From: Jannaschia rubra | Lineage (GTDB): Bacteria > Pseudomonadota > Alphaproteobacteria > Rhodobacterales > Rhodobacteraceae | Reading direction: 5' to 3' | DNA: 64,000 nt | Assembly: GCF_001403735.1 (NCBI RefSeq) | Contig: NZ_CXPG01000017.1 | Location: 62,001 to 126,000 of the forward strand | In this document: positions 28,302-37,009 of the stretch, in pieces | Layout: each line of letters begins with the position of its first letter | How positions within the stretch are numbered: position 1 is the first letter of the stretch | The notes under the pieces: generated by a model | Database searches by the model: none | Told to the model about the DNA's origin: nothing | Seen by the model: the letters and a program-made list of their open reading frames with translations, nothing else | Made by a program: the position numbers and the translations under genes

Positions 28302-29689
28302 TGCCGCGAACGGCGCGACGTGATCGTCTCTGGTCGCTGATCCGCGGCCTGTTCCTCGCGTTGGCGATCGCGTTCACCCTTCCCGTCGCCGCGCAGGAGA
28401 CGCCGACGCAACCCTCCGGCGCGATCTCCACCGCGCAGGACGGGACCGAGGATGCCGCGATCGAACGGCGGATCGACGGCATCATTGGAGAACTCGACGA
28501 ATATGAGGGCGTCAGCGTGGATGTCCGCGAGGGGATCGTGACCTTCGGCGGCGAGGTCCTGGACGGCGAGACGATCCCCGAACTGGATGCGCTGGCATCG
28601 CGGGTCGACGGGGTGGTCGCGGTCCGCAATACGGTGGTCGAGAACACCGACGTGGCGCGGCGGCTCGATCCCATCGTCGAGCGGACCAAGATGCGGTTCG
28701 TTCAATTCGTCAATTATCTTCCCCTGATCGTGGTGGCGATGCTGGCGGGCGGGCTGGTGATGCTTGTCGGCGTCCTGCTGGCCCGGTGGGAACGGCCTTG
28801 GGGAAGCCTGGCGCCGAATGCGTTCATCGCGGAAATCTATCGCGTGATCCTGCGCCTGGTCTTCGTGGTCGCGGGCATTGTCACGGCGCTCGATATCCTG
28901 AACGCGACCGCGGTGCTGACCGGCCTGTTCGGCGCGGCCGGCATCTTGGGTCTCGCAGTCGGCTTCGCGGTGCAGGACACGGTCGAGAACTTCATCGCCT
29001 CGATCATGCTGTCGGTGCGACAGCCGTTCCGGCCCAACGACATGGTGGACATCGAAGGCTCCGTCGGGACCGTCATCCGCCTGACCAGCCGCGCGACGAT
29101 CCTGCTAGACCCTGACGGCAACCACGTCCGCTTGCCCAACAGCTTTGTCTTCAAGGCCAAGATCATCAATTATACCCGCAACACGACCCGGCGGTTCGGG
29201 TTCGAACTGGGCATCGATCCGAACGACGATCTGGCCGAGGCCAGGCGCATCGGGATCGAGACGCTGGCCGGGTTGGCGTTCGTGCTCGCCGATCCGCCCC
29301 CGCAGGTCTGGATCAAGGATTCAGGCGACAGCACCATCACGATGGAGTTCTTCGCCTGGCTCAACCAGCGGGAGGCGGCGTTCCTTCCCGCGCGGGGCGA
29401 GGCACTGCGTGTCGTAATGGCCGCGCTGACGCAGGCGGGCATCGGTTTGCCGGAACCGTCCTATCGCCTCAACCTGTCGGGTGGCGCCTTGCCGGTGGTT
29501 GACCTGCCGGACAAGGAGAACCGGGCAAAGGCCATCACCCTGACCGAGATGGACGCGGAGCCCGCACCGAAGCCGAAGCCCACACCCGAGCCGGTCATGC
29601 CGGACCGCACGATCGAGCGGATGGCGGATCAGGAGCGGGCGAGCGAGGGTGAGGAAGACCTGCTGAGCCATGGGGCGCCGCAGGAATGA
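28301..29689 (+). CDS. MscS-family mechanosensitive channel with BON domain
   Basis: A 462-residue inner-membrane channel. A signal peptide (about 1-30, ending PVAAQ) is followed by a periplasmic BON-type domain at 48-110 (IDGIIGELDEYEGVSVDVR, then ALASRVDGVVAVRNTVV). Three membrane segments follow, the last being the MscS pore helix, GLFGAAGILGLAVGFAVQDT followed by VENFIASIMLSVRQPFRPND, then the beta domain with LTSRATILLDPDGNHVRLPN. The C-terminal region ends in a proline/lysine-rich, then acidic tail (APKPKPTPEPV). It should open under membrane tension and release solutes. Its ATG overlaps the mutase stop. A BON domain on MscS is a modular addition, perhaps contacting the envelope. Confidence 0.87.
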   Translation: MPRTARRDRLWSLIRGLFLALAIAFTLPVAAQETPTQPSGAISTAQDGTEDAAIERRIDGIIGELDEYEGVSVDVREGIVTFGGEVLDGETIPELDALASRVDGVVAVRNTVVENTDVARRLDPIVERTKMRFVQFVNYLPLIVVAMLAGGLVMLVGVLLARWERPWGSLAPNAFIAEIYRVILRLVFVVAGIVTALDILNATAVLTGLFGAAGILGLAVGFAVQDTVENFIASIMLSVRQPFRPNDMVDIEGSVGTVIRLTSRATILLDPDGNHVRLPNSFVFKAKIINYTRNTTRRFGFELGIDPNDDLAEARRIGIETLAGLAFVLADPPPQVWIKDSGDSTITMEFFAWLNQREAAFLPARGEALRVVMAALTQAGIGLPEPSYRLNLSGGALPVVDLPDKENRAKAITLTEMDAEPAPKPKPTPEPVMPDRTIERMADQERASEGEEDLLSHGAPQE

Positions 29690-29696
29690 CGGAAGG

Positions 29697-30767
29697 TCAG
29701 GGCGCTGCGAAGTGCTTGGAGAGCTTCAACCCCTGACCCTGATAATTCGATGCGATCCCCTGGCCGTAGAGTTGCGCCGGGGTTTCCGACATCGCCTCGT
29801 ACAGCAGTCGCCCGACGACCTGTCCATCCTCCAGCACGAAGGGCGCCTCGTGGCAGCGCACTTCCAGCACGCCGCGGGCGGGGGTGCCGTGTCCGAAGCC
29901 GGGGTCGAAAAAGCCGGCGTAATGCACCCGGAACTCTCCGACCATCGCCAGGTAGGGCGCCATTTCCGCCGCATGGGTAGGCGGGATCGTCACCGCCTCG
30001 CGCGAGACGAGGATGTAGAACGCACCAGGGTCGAGGATGACGTGCCGGCGGTCGGTCCGCACAGCCTCCCAGAATTCGGCCGGAGGATAATGGCCCACGC
30101 GATCGAGGTCGATGACGCCGGTGTGCGGTTTGGCGCGCCAGCCGACCAGCCCGTCGGGACCCGGGTTCATGTCGACCGAAAAGCCCAGACCGTCGTCGAT
30201 CATCGGGGTGCCGTCGACCAGGGGCATTCGGTCGTGGAGGGCGCGAAGTTCGGCGTCGGACAGCAGGGCGGTCCCGGCCCGGAACCGGATCTGGTTCAGG
30301 CGCATGCCCGTACGCGCCAGAACCGAGAAGCTGCGCGGGCAGATCTCGGCATAGAGGGGGCCCTCGTAGCCTTCGGGGATGCGGTCGAACTCCGTCCCGC
30401 CATCGGTCACGGCGCGGGTCAGGAGGTCGAGCCGCCCGGTCGAGGACTTGGCGTTTGCGACGGCGGACAAGCCCTTGGGCAAGTTCAGACTTTCCTGCAA
30501 CGGGACGAGGTAGACGCAGCCTTTCTCCAGTACCGCCCCCTGCGTCAGGTCCACCCGGTGCATGCCGAATTCCGGCAATCGGTCGAGCATGGCTCGCCCC
30601 GCGCCCGGGAGGAAGGACGCGCGCACGCGGTAGGCAACGGACCCGAGCCGAAGGTCGAGGCTGGCCGGCTGGACCTGGCCCGGCGCGAGACCCGGGGCCG
30701 CGATGGCGCCCGACGCGAACAACGCTTCGATCTGCTGGCTCGCCAGAACGCCCCTGGGATAGGTCAT
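29697..30767 (-). CDS. dcd: 2'-deoxycytidine 5'-triphosphate deaminase, double-length form
   Basis: A 356-residue enzyme of the dCTP deaminase/dUTPase superfamily. The common single-domain Dcd is about 190 residues; this longer alphaproteobacterial form holds two dUTPase-like halves. First half: QPASLDLRLGSVAYRVRASF and SAVANAKSSTGRLDLLTRAV (the SSxGR-type loop, with the deaminase arginine). Second half: AFYILVSREAVTIPPTHAAE, then YAGFFDPGFGHG and CHEAPFVLEDGQVVGRLLYE. It supplies dUTP for dTMP synthesis. The ATG at 30767 begins MTYPRGVLASQQIEALF; an upstream ATG adds eleven poorly conserved residues. It is convergent with the MscS gene, 7 bases apart. Confidence 0.88.
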   Translation of the reverse strand: MTYPRGVLASQQIEALFASGAIAAPGLAPGQVQPASLDLRLGSVAYRVRASFLPGAGRAMLDRLPEFGMHRVDLTQGAVLEKGCVYLVPLQESLNLPKGLSAVANAKSSTGRLDLLTRAVTDGGTEFDRIPEGYEGPLYAEICPRSFSVLARTGMRLNQIRFRAGTALLSDAELRALHDRMPLVDGTPMIDDGLGFSVDMNPGPDGLVGWRAKPHTGVIDLDRVGHYPPAEFWEAVRTDRRHVILDPGAFYILVSREAVTIPPTHAAEMAPYLAMVGEFRVHYAGFFDPGFGHGTPARGVLEVRCHEAPFVLEDGQVVGRLLYEAMSETPAQLYGQGIASNYQGQGLKLSKHFAAP

Positions 30768-30840
30768 GCGATGGTCCCCCGCGGGCCGTGCCCCTGACAA
30801 GCGAAACGCCCCGCCCCGACAGGGGAGAGGCGTTGCGATT

Positions 30841-30917
30841 TGGTCGGGCTAGCAGGACTCGAACCTGCGACCTTCCGTCCCCCAGACGGACGCGCTACCA
30901 GGCTGCGCCATAGCCCG
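30841..30917 (-). tRNA. tRNA-Pro (anticodon GGG)
   Basis: A 77-base tRNA on the minus strand with encoded CCA. Acceptor CGGGCTA pairs with TAGCCCG, the T arm is GCAGG-TTCGAGT-CCTGC, and the anticodon loop CTGGGGG places GGG in the anticodon. It lies 48 bases after the merR-type gene. Confidence 0.97.
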
Positions 30918-30965
30918 ACTGGCGCCCTACATACGGCTTTCACCGGGGCGCGCAAGTCCGAAAGG

Positions 30966-31655
30966 TCACGAATTTCCACCGCTGGAAAGCTCTGCCTCGA
31001 CGTCGTCGATGAGGCCGCGAAGCCGTCGCACGATGCGGCGCAACTGGCGACCGTGGCCCGGACGCAGGACGGCCAGCGGCGCAAGGGCAGGCTTTGGCGC
31101 GTCGGGTTGCGGCGGCGGTGGTTCAGTTCGGTAGGCGGTGTCCGCGGGGTCCACGCCCGGCTGCGGTGCGTCGATCGGCGCATCGCCAAGCTGCTCCGTG
31201 TCGGCGGGTGCATCCGGCTGCATCGTCTCGGACGCGGGGTCCGTCGGTTGCGGCAGCGTGTCCTCGTCGGGCTCGCGCTCGAACGGACCCACGCGCTCAT
31301 CGGCCTTTCGACGGCTGTCGTCGGGCCGGATGACCCGACGGGTACGTCCGGATGTCGGGTCGTCCCCATCGAGATTGGGCGACAGGCGGGTGACGGCGTC
31401 GAGACCGTCGTCGTCGATCTTCTGGCTGACGCCGCGGATCGTCAGCCCCTGATCGTGCAGCATCACCTTGATGCCGCCCAGGAGCCTCATGTCCTCCGGG
31501 CGGTAGTATCGGCGGCCGCCTGCGCCCTTCACCGGAGCGATCTGCTCGAACTTCGACTCCCAGAAGCGAAGGACATGAGTCGGCACACCAAGCCAGTCCG
31601 CGACCTCGCGGATTGTTCTGAAGGCGCCGTCCGACTTTTCCGGTGGACCTGCCAA
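30966..31655 (-). CDS. MerR-family transcriptional regulator
   Basis: A 229-residue regulator. The N-terminal 80 residues form a MerR helix-turn-helix: [20 protein letters not shown] followed by [20 protein letters not shown], with [20 protein letters not shown] after it. The middle (residues 95-185) is low-complexity, rich in Asp, Pro and Glu, and looks disordered. The C-terminal 40 residues are a basic helix, [21 protein letters not shown]. No metal-binding cysteines are present, so it is not a metal sensor of the classic kind. It is three bases downstream of ihfA and, in related organisms, this ihfA-merR pair is conserved. The target promoter is unknown. Confidence 0.87.
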   Translation of the reverse strand: MAGPPEKSDGAFRTIREVADWLGVPTHVLRFWESKFEQIAPVKGAGGRRYYRPEDMRLLGGIKVMLHDQGLTIRGVSQKIDDDGLDAVTRLSPNLDGDDPTSGRTRRVIRPDDSRRKADERVGPFEREPDEDTLPQPTDPASETMQPDAPADTEQLGDAPIDAPQPGVDPADTAYRTEPPPPQPDAPKPALAPLAVLRPGHGRQLRRIVRRLRGLIDDVEAELSSGGNS

Positions 31656-31657
31656 AA

Positions 31658-31966
31658 TCAGCCTTTCCTGTCAGCGTTGCCAGCCGCCACGCGGTCCTTC
31701 ATCAGGTGCGAAGGGCGGAACGTCAGGACGCGGCGGGGCGGGATCGGGGCTTCCTCGCCCGTCTTGGGGTTACGGCCGACGCGGGCCGTCTTGTCGCGGG
31801 TCGAAAAGGTGCCGAAGCCCGATACCTTCACCTGTTCGCCATCGACCAGCGCGTCGGAGACATGTTGCAGCACCTGCGTCACCAATGCTGCACTTTCGTT
31901 GCGGGACAGCCCGACGTTGCGGAAAACCGCTTCGCTCAGGTCCATTCGTGTCAAGGTCTTGGTCAT
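31658..31966 (-). CDS. ihfA: Integration host factor alpha subunit
   Basis: A 102-residue HU/IHF-family DNA-bending protein. It begins [20 protein letters not shown], with [20 protein letters not shown] and the DNA-binding arm region [22 protein letters not shown], which contains the conserved RNPKTG and the tip proline. With IhfB it forms the heterodimer that sharply bends DNA at specific sites. The alpha assignment is from the arm sequence and the LTRxDLxEAV start. The ATG at 31966 has GAGGGGA before it; an earlier in-frame ATG is less well placed. The gene follows fabH after 171 bases and is followed after 2 bases by merR. Confidence 0.93.
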   Translation of the reverse strand: MTKTLTRMDLSEAVFRNVGLSRNESAALVTQVLQHVSDALVDGEQVKVSGFGTFSTRDKTARVGRNPKTGEEAPIPPRRVLTFRPSHLMKDRVAAGNADRKG

Positions 31967-32137
31967 CGTGTCGTCCCCTCGTTGGCTCCCATCGACCGCA
32001 TCTTTTTGCGCGGCTGCCGAAATGTTTGGCGTCAAGACGAAAACAAGTCAACGTCAGACACTTGCGGCCCGATCTTCATGCGGAACGCCGCCAAAAGCGA
32101 ACGGACGTGAAAGGTGTATGGTCGCCAGTGGCTTAGC

Positions 32138-33109
32138 CTACCAGCGAAGGGCGACGGAACCCCAGGCGAGGCCCCCACCAATCGCCTCGGTCACGACCAG
32201 TTCGCCGGGGTTGAGCTGGCCACGGGCCTTGGCCACCGACATTGCGAGGGGAATCGATGCGGCGGAGGTGTTGCCGTGGTCCTGAACGGTCACCACGACC
32301 TTGTCCATGGGCAGTCCGAGCTTGCGTGCGGTTCCAGCGATGATGCGGAGGTTGGCCTGGTGGGGCACGACGCGGTCCACCTGCGAGGTTTCGACGCCCG
32401 CCTTCGCCAGCACGTCGACGGTGGTCTGCGCCAGCTTCTCGACCGCATGGCGGAACACTTCCTTGCCGGCCATCATCAGGTGACCGGTCGTCCCGGTTGA
32501 CGAAACCCCGCCCGATACCTGGAGGATGTCGCGGAACCGTCCGTCGCTGCGAAGGTCGGTGGCGAGGATACCACGGTCGTCGGTGGTGCCCCCACCCTCC
32601 GCCGCCTCAAGGACCAGCGCGCCGGCGCCATCGCCGAAAAGGACGCAGGTGGCGCGGTCGTCCCAGTCCATGATCCGGCTGAAGGTCTCCGCCCCGATAA
32701 CCAGAACGCGCTCGGCCTGGCCCGAGAGGATCAAAGCGTTTGCATTGGCCAGCGCGTAGACGAAGCCCGCGCAGACCGCCTGAATGTCGAAGGCGAAGCC
32801 GCGGGTCATGCCCAAGCCGTCCTGCACGATGGTCGCCGTCGCGGGGAAGGTCAGGTCGGGGGTCGAGGTGGCGAGGACGATGGCGTCGATCTGCCCGGCC
32901 TCCATCCCCGCATCGTCGAGCGCCGCGCGCGATGCCCGGATGGCGAGATCCGAAGTCGTCTGCCCCTCGGCCGCGAAATGGCGACGTTCGATGCCGGATC
33001 GGCTGACGATCCATTCGTCGGATGTGTCGAGAAAGGTCGTGAACCATTCATTCGGCACGATGCGGTCGGGGAGATAGTGGCCTACACCCCTGACGACGGC
33101 GCGCTTCAT
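32138..33109 (-). CDS. fabH: 3-oxoacyl-ACP synthase III
   Basis: A 323-residue ketoacyl-ACP synthase that starts fatty acid synthesis by joining acetyl-CoA to malonyl-ACP. The catalytic triad is visible: Cys about 113 in QAVCAGFVYAL, His about 252 in VPHQANLRII and Asn about 280 in HGNTSAASIPLAM. The N-terminus MKRAVVRGVGHYLPDRIVPN is typical. Its ATG overlaps the plsX stop by 4 bases, and the plsX-fabH pair is a widely conserved lipid operon. The product lies in the cytoplasm. Ending GGLAWGSVALRW matches the family C-terminus, so it is complete. Confidence 0.96.
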   Translation of the reverse strand: MKRAVVRGVGHYLPDRIVPNEWFTTFLDTSDEWIVSRSGIERRHFAAEGQTTSDLAIRASRAALDDAGMEAGQIDAIVLATSTPDLTFPATATIVQDGLGMTRGFAFDIQAVCAGFVYALANANALILSGQAERVLVIGAETFSRIMDWDDRATCVLFGDGAGALVLEAAEGGGTTDDRGILATDLRSDGRFRDILQVSGGVSSTGTTGHLMMAGKEVFRHAVEKLAQTTVDVLAKAGVETSQVDRVVPHQANLRIIAGTARKLGLPMDKVVVTVQDHGNTSAASIPLAMSVAKARGQLNPGELVVTEAIGGGLAWGSVALRW

Positions 33110-34188
33110 TCCGTGTCCCCCAGCGTGGCCGTCGCCGCCGCCACGCGTGCCCGCAGGCGGTCGCTGAAGCCCGATTTGGACAGGTTCCACGCGAGGCCCA
33201 CGGCAGCGGCCACGCCGGTCTCGTCAGCCGAGCCGTGCGATTTCACCACGGTGCCGTTCAGGCCGAGAAAGACACCGCCGTTCACGCGGCGCGGGTCGAT
33301 GCGTTTCGACAGGCGCTTGAGCGAACTCATCGCCAGCAGGGCCGCCATCTTGGACAGGGGGGTCGCGCGAAACGCCTCTCCCAGCATGTCGCGGACGAAC
33401 AGGGCGGTGCCTTCGCCGGTCTTGAGCGCGACATTGCCGGTGAACCCATCGGTCACGATGACATCGACGCGGTCGCCGGGGATGTCGCCGCCTTCGACGA
33501 AGCCCACGAATTCGAAGCCGTTGTCGGCGGCGAGCATCTCGATCCGGTCGTGTGCCTCGCGCAGTTCGGACCGGCCTTTGTTCTCTTCGGTGCCGACATT
33601 CAGCAGGCCCACGCGCGGGCGATCGATCCCCAGGCCGTTGCGAGCATAGGACATGCCCATCAATGCATATTGGATGAGGTCGTCGGGGTCGGCGCGGATG
33701 TCGGCGCCCACGTCGAGCATCACGTTGAAACCGGACGGATTGCGCGATGGCCAGAGGATCGCGATGGCAGGGCGGTTGATTCCCGGCAGTTTGCGCAGGC
33801 AGACCATGGATACGCCCATCAGCGCGCCGGTGTTCCCGCAGCTGACGCAGACCGTCGCCTCGCCGGAATGAACAGCGTCGACTGCGGACCACATGGAGGT
33901 ATTCTTGCCCGTCCGCATCACCTGACTGGGTTTATCGGTCATGGCCACGACGTCGGGCGCATGGCGCACCGTGCAATGATCCGCCAACCCGGGTCGTCTG
34001 GCGATTGCGGCCGACAACACAGCCTCGTCCCCGTGCACGATGAAGCGCATGGCGGGGTTTGTCTTTACGGCCAGTGCCAGTCCGGCCACGATGGCGTCCG
34101 GCCCGTGGTCACCCCCCATCGCGTCGATCGAAAGGACGCCCGCGGCATCCGGATGGGCGATGGGGGCCGCGCCGGTGTCGTCCGACAT
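33106..34188 (-). CDS. plsX: Phosphate acyltransferase PlsX
   Basis: A 360-residue acyl-ACP:phosphate acyltransferase that makes acyl-phosphate for phospholipid synthesis. Conserved segments: LSIDAMGGDHGPDAIVAGL near the start, then MRTGKNTSMWSAVDAVHSGE, CVSCGNTGALMG and GFTGNVALKTGEG. The ATG at 34188 has AGGGGGG ahead. It is part of the rpmF-plsX-fabH order seen across bacteria, 37 bases after rpmF. It acts as a peripheral enzyme at the inner membrane. Length and motifs are complete. Confidence 0.95.
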   Translation of the reverse strand: MSDDTGAAPIAHPDAAGVLSIDAMGGDHGPDAIVAGLALAVKTNPAMRFIVHGDEAVLSAAIARRPGLADHCTVRHAPDVVAMTDKPSQVMRTGKNTSMWSAVDAVHSGEATVCVSCGNTGALMGVSMVCLRKLPGINRPAIAILWPSRNPSGFNVMLDVGADIRADPDDLIQYALMGMSYARNGLGIDRPRVGLLNVGTEENKGRSELREAHDRIEMLAADNGFEFVGFVEGGDIPGDRVDVIVTDGFTGNVALKTGEGTALFVRDMLGEAFRATPLSKMAALLAMSSLKRLSKRIDPRRVNGGVFLGLNGTVVKSHGSADETGVAAAVGLAWNLSKSGFSDRLRARVAAATATLGDTE

Positions 34189-34225
34189 GGAACCCCCCTG
34201 AGTTGTCCTGTGCGAGCCGATGGGT

Positions 34226-34429
34226 TCAGGCGACGTCGTCGTCGAGGTCGACCGCATCGGCGGCGATCACTTCGCGGTCGGCATAGTGGCCGCAGGCGCC
34301 ACAAACGTGATGCGGACGCTTGAGTTCGCCGCAGTTCGGGCATTCGGCCGGGTTGCCGGGCACCAGGAAATCATGCGCACGGCGCATGTTGCGGCGCGAC
34401 TTGGTGACCTTGTTCTGGGGAACGGCCAT
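34226..34429 (-). CDS. rpmF: 50S ribosomal protein L32
   Basis: A 67-residue ribosomal protein. It begins [20 protein letters not shown] and contains the zinc-ribbon cysteines CPNCGE and CGACGHY, so this is the zinc-binding form. The C-terminus is acidic ([12 protein letters not shown]). It lies between yceD and plsX, the usual order. No additional copy is seen. Confidence 0.96.
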   Translation of the reverse strand: MAVPQNKVTKSRRNMRRAHDFLVPGNPAECPNCGELKRPHHVCGACGHYADREVIAADAVDLDDDVA

Positions 34430-34606
34430 GTCAGTACCTCGGGTCTTTCGGGGCCCGCCCGCGGCGGCCCGGAGTCACATTGAAACTTGTCAGCGGTCCC
34501 TAGTGCCATTCCGGGCAGGGGTCCAGCGCTTTCCGGCCCCTTTTTCGGGTCGGAAGCGGCGTCATACAGCGATTCCGCCGGGATGCAAGTAGACGCCTTC
34601 GCGTCG

Positions 34607-35152
34607 TCAGTCTTCGTCGCGTTCCATCTTGGCCCGAAGCTCGGCCAGACCGGCAAAGGGTTTCACCGCGTCGTCGGTCAGCGGTTCCGCGCCTGCCGGT
34701 GTTGCGGTCAGGTCGATGTCCTCGGCCCCTTCGGCGCGGGGAAAGTCGGGAATGGCAAGGGCCAACGCCTCCTCCAGGACATCGCCCAGATCGAGCAGGG
34801 CGGGCAGCGGCTCGATGCTGTCGTCCTCCGGCATCTCGACCTCCTCCTCACGGGGGATGTCGTAGTCGGCGGCATAGCGGCGGGTGACGGTGTCGTCGAT
34901 GCGGGTCGTCACCGGATCGGTCGTGACCCGGCAGGGTTGCACCACCGTCGCACCCAGCGTGCCCGTCAGGGTCCAGTCCCGGCCGGGGCCGGGCGAAAGC
35001 TCCAGATCCATCCGCACCTTGCGGAACTGATCGACGCCAAGCCTGTCGGCCAGCGATTCGAGTTGCCCCGCGTCGGGGACAAGGCGGACATGGGTCGATT
35101 TGCGCTGCGGCAGGTCGGCGAGGCGGACGGGGTGGGACAGAACGGGCTTCAT
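34607..35152 (-). CDS. yceD: YceD/DUF177 protein
   Basis: A 181-residue cytoplasmic protein of the YceD (DUF177) family. It has RVTTDPVTTRIDDTVTRRYA, in which the usual CxR motif is represented by QPCRVTT, and acidic segments EEEVEMPEDDSIEPLPALLDL that are typical of the family, followed by LGDVLEEALALAIPDFPR. In plants and bacteria members are involved in 23S rRNA maturation; its place directly before rpmF is conserved. The ATG at 35152 is preceded by GGAGG-like AGCCTCC on the other strand, reading as ribosome-binding sequence only weakly. It is divergent from bamE. Confidence 0.88.
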   Translation of the reverse strand: MKPVLSHPVRLADLPQRKSTHVRLVPDAGQLESLADRLGVDQFRKVRMDLELSPGPGRDWTLTGTLGATVVQPCRVTTDPVTTRIDDTVTRRYAADYDIPREEEVEMPEDDSIEPLPALLDLGDVLEEALALAIPDFPRAEGAEDIDLTATPAGAEPLTDDAVKPFAGLAELRAKMERDED

Positions 35153-35271
35153 CGGAGGCTTCGGATCCGGGATCGGGAATGCCCGCCCTTGATGGGGCAG
35201 GCGGGGACGGTTAAGCCATAATCCGAAAGGCACCTCCGGGCAACGGGGGTCCGATCTTGCGGGAGCAGGCG

Positions 35272-35724
35272 ATGACGACGATATTCAAGGGTCTGCTGAT
35301 CGGTGCATTGCTGGCGGGGCTTGCCGCCTGTTCCGCGATCTATCGCAACCACGGATACGTTCCCGACGAGGCGGCGCTGCAATCGCTGAGCGTGGGGTCC
35401 ACGACGCGCGATCAAGTGGCGACCAGCATTGGCCGCCCCTCCACCAACGGGGTCGAGCGGGACGATGCCTGGTACTATGTCCAGAGCCGGGTCAAGACCG
35501 TGGGCCCGTTTGCGCCCGAGACCGAAAAGCGGGAGCTCGTCGCCGTCAGCTTCGCCGGGGACAGGGTCGCCAACATCGAGCGTTTCGGTCTTGAGCGGGG
35601 TCGTGTCGTCACCCTGTCGCGTCGCGTCACGGCGACGTCGATCCGCGAGTTTGGCCTGATCCAGAACCTGATCCGCAACTTCGGCAGGGTGAACGTGGGC
35701 GAGACGTTGGCCGACGGGATATGA
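35272..35724 (+). CDS. bamE: Outer membrane assembly factor BamE
   Basis: A 150-residue lipoprotein of the SmpA/OmlA (BamE) family. The signal peptide ends in a lipobox, GLAAC (cysteine at about residue 20). The mature part has GYVPDEAALQSLSVGSTTRDQVATSIG followed by DDAWYYVQS, the two conserved signatures of the fold; I quote these as short pieces of one region, residues 27-75. It is part of the BAM complex inserting beta-barrel proteins into the outer membrane. The ATG at 35272 has GGGAGCAGG in front; the TTG 15 bases upstream is less likely. A hairpin follows the stop (about 35750-35776). Confidence 0.9.
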   Translation: MTTIFKGLLIGALLAGLAACSAIYRNHGYVPDEAALQSLSVGSTTRDQVATSIGRPSTNGVERDDAWYYVQSRVKTVGPFAPETEKRELVAVSFAGDRVANIERFGLERGRVVTLSRRVTATSIREFGLIQNLIRNFGRVNVGETLADGI

Positions 35725-35813
35725 CCGGCACCCCAGTAGTGTGAACGGGGTAGGCGCGACCGGGCGCCTTACCGTCTTTCCATGCGTGACGGCCCGGTCA
35801 CCGGGACCGGACT

Positions 35814-36215
35814 TCAGCCTTCGGGCTCGAACTCCAGCGCAACGCCGTTGATGCAGTACCGCAGACCCGTGGGTTTCGGACCGTCAGGGAAGACATGGCC
35901 CAAATGGCCGTCGCAGCGGTTGCAGTGCACCTCGGTGCGTTTCATGAACCAGCTGTTGTCCTGCGATTCGCCGACATGTTCGCCCTCCACCCCGTCATAG
36001 GGCTGATAGAACGACGGCCATCCCGTACCGCTGTCGAACTTGGTCGCCTGGTCGAAGACGGGGTTGCCGCAGCCCTTGCAGACGTAGATGCCCGGCCCCT
36101 TGGGAAAATCCTCGTGGGTACCGGCACGTTCGGTGCCGTGGTTGCGCATCACCTTGTAGGCTTCGGGGCTCAGCTCAGCCTTCCAGTCGGCGTCGGATTT
36201 CTCGACCTTGTCCAT
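35814..36215 (-). CDS. msrB: Peptide-methionine (R)-S-oxide reductase MsrB
   Basis: A 133-residue MsrB that reduces the R isomer of methionine sulfoxide in proteins. Zinc cysteines are in YVCKGCGNPVF and VHCNRCDGHLGHVF, and the catalytic cysteine is in RYCINGVALEF. FDSGTGWPSFYQP is the substrate-binding segment. The protein lacks a signal peptide and so acts in the cytoplasm. The ATG at 36215 was chosen because the preceding in-frame sequence looks non-coding and GGAGAG lies just upstream. It is divergent from the OlsB-like gene. Confidence 0.94.
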   Translation of the reverse strand: MDKVEKSDADWKAELSPEAYKVMRNHGTERAGTHEDFPKGPGIYVCKGCGNPVFDQATKFDSGTGWPSFYQPYDGVEGEHVGESQDNSWFMKRTEVHCNRCDGHLGHVFPDGPKPTGLRYCINGVALEFEPEG

Positions 36216-36301
36216 TCCGCTCTCCTCCGTGGACACCGCCTTCGGTGCGGTGCAAGGCTGGACATAGGCGCGCGACACCCATGCGCCAAGGGAAAGACGC
36301 G

Positions 36302-36973
36302 ATGGAGATGACCGGCGGCCGCCTGCGTGCACGCATCGTGCCCCTTGCGGACGCGGCCGCGGCGCTCGACCTTCGGGCCAAGGTGTTCCGACGGGGCGCC
36401 TCCGACGATGACGCCTTCGATGCCGGGGCCCGGCACCTTCTGATCGAGGACGGGACGGCTCTGCGCGGCTGTGCCCGGATCACGGTGCAGCACGGTCATG
36501 CGATCCTGTCGGGTTACACCGCCACCACCTGGAACCTCACATCACTCGCAGCGCATTTTCCGGATGCCATCGAGGTGGGACGCGTCTGTTTCGCTCCCGG
36601 TGCGACCGATCCCGACGTGCCGCGCCTGATCCTCGCCATGCTGGCGCGCGTCGTTCGGGAAGAACGGACCGGTATCCTTTACGGTTGCTCATCCTTTCCG
36701 GCCAACGGTGCCGGGCTGGGCCGCCTGGCGGGGCGGCTCGCACCGGAGGCGTGGCGCCCGGTGGCCCGCGTGGCCGAGGCAGTGACGCTGCCCTCCACGC
36801 CAGGGCCGTTGCCACCGCTCCTGCGGTCGTGGCTGTCGCTCGGGGCGGTGGTGTCGGACCGGGCGGTCGTGGACCGCGACCTGGGCACGATGCAGGTGTT
36901 CACCGGCCTGCCCGTCGCCGCAATTCCGCCTGCCCGCGTGCGTCTTCTAGCGGGGCTGGTCGATGCGGCGTGA
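36302..36973 (+). CDS. Ornithine-acyl-ACP N-acyltransferase, OlsB-like
   Basis: A 223-residue GNAT-fold acyltransferase. Features of the OlsB family: LRAKVFRRGASDDDAFDAGARHLL, an HLL-I-DG pair before GCARI, then EVGRVCFAPGATDPDVPR, YGCSSFPA and PPLLRSWLSLGAVVSDRAVVDRDLGT (pieces of residues 20-205). OlsB transfers a 3-hydroxyacyl group from ACP to ornithine, giving lyso-ornithine lipid; OlsA would complete ornithine lipid, but no OlsA gene is in the window. The ATG at 36302 has AGGGAAAG in front and is preferred over two upstream in-frame ATGs. Ornithine lipids are non-phosphorus membrane lipids. Some members of this fold may use other amines, so substrate is not certain. Confidence 0.75.
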   Translation: MEMTGGRLRARIVPLADAAAALDLRAKVFRRGASDDDAFDAGARHLLIEDGTALRGCARITVQHGHAILSGYTATTWNLTSLAAHFPDAIEVGRVCFAPGATDPDVPRLILAMLARVVREERTGILYGCSSFPANGAGLGRLAGRLAPEAWRPVARVAEAVTLPSTPGPLPPLLRSWLSLGAVVSDRAVVDRDLGTMQVFTGLPVAAIPPARVRLLAGLVDAA

Positions 36974-37009
36974 TTGACGCTGCCGGCGCGCGGGGATAGG
37001 CGGCGCGGC

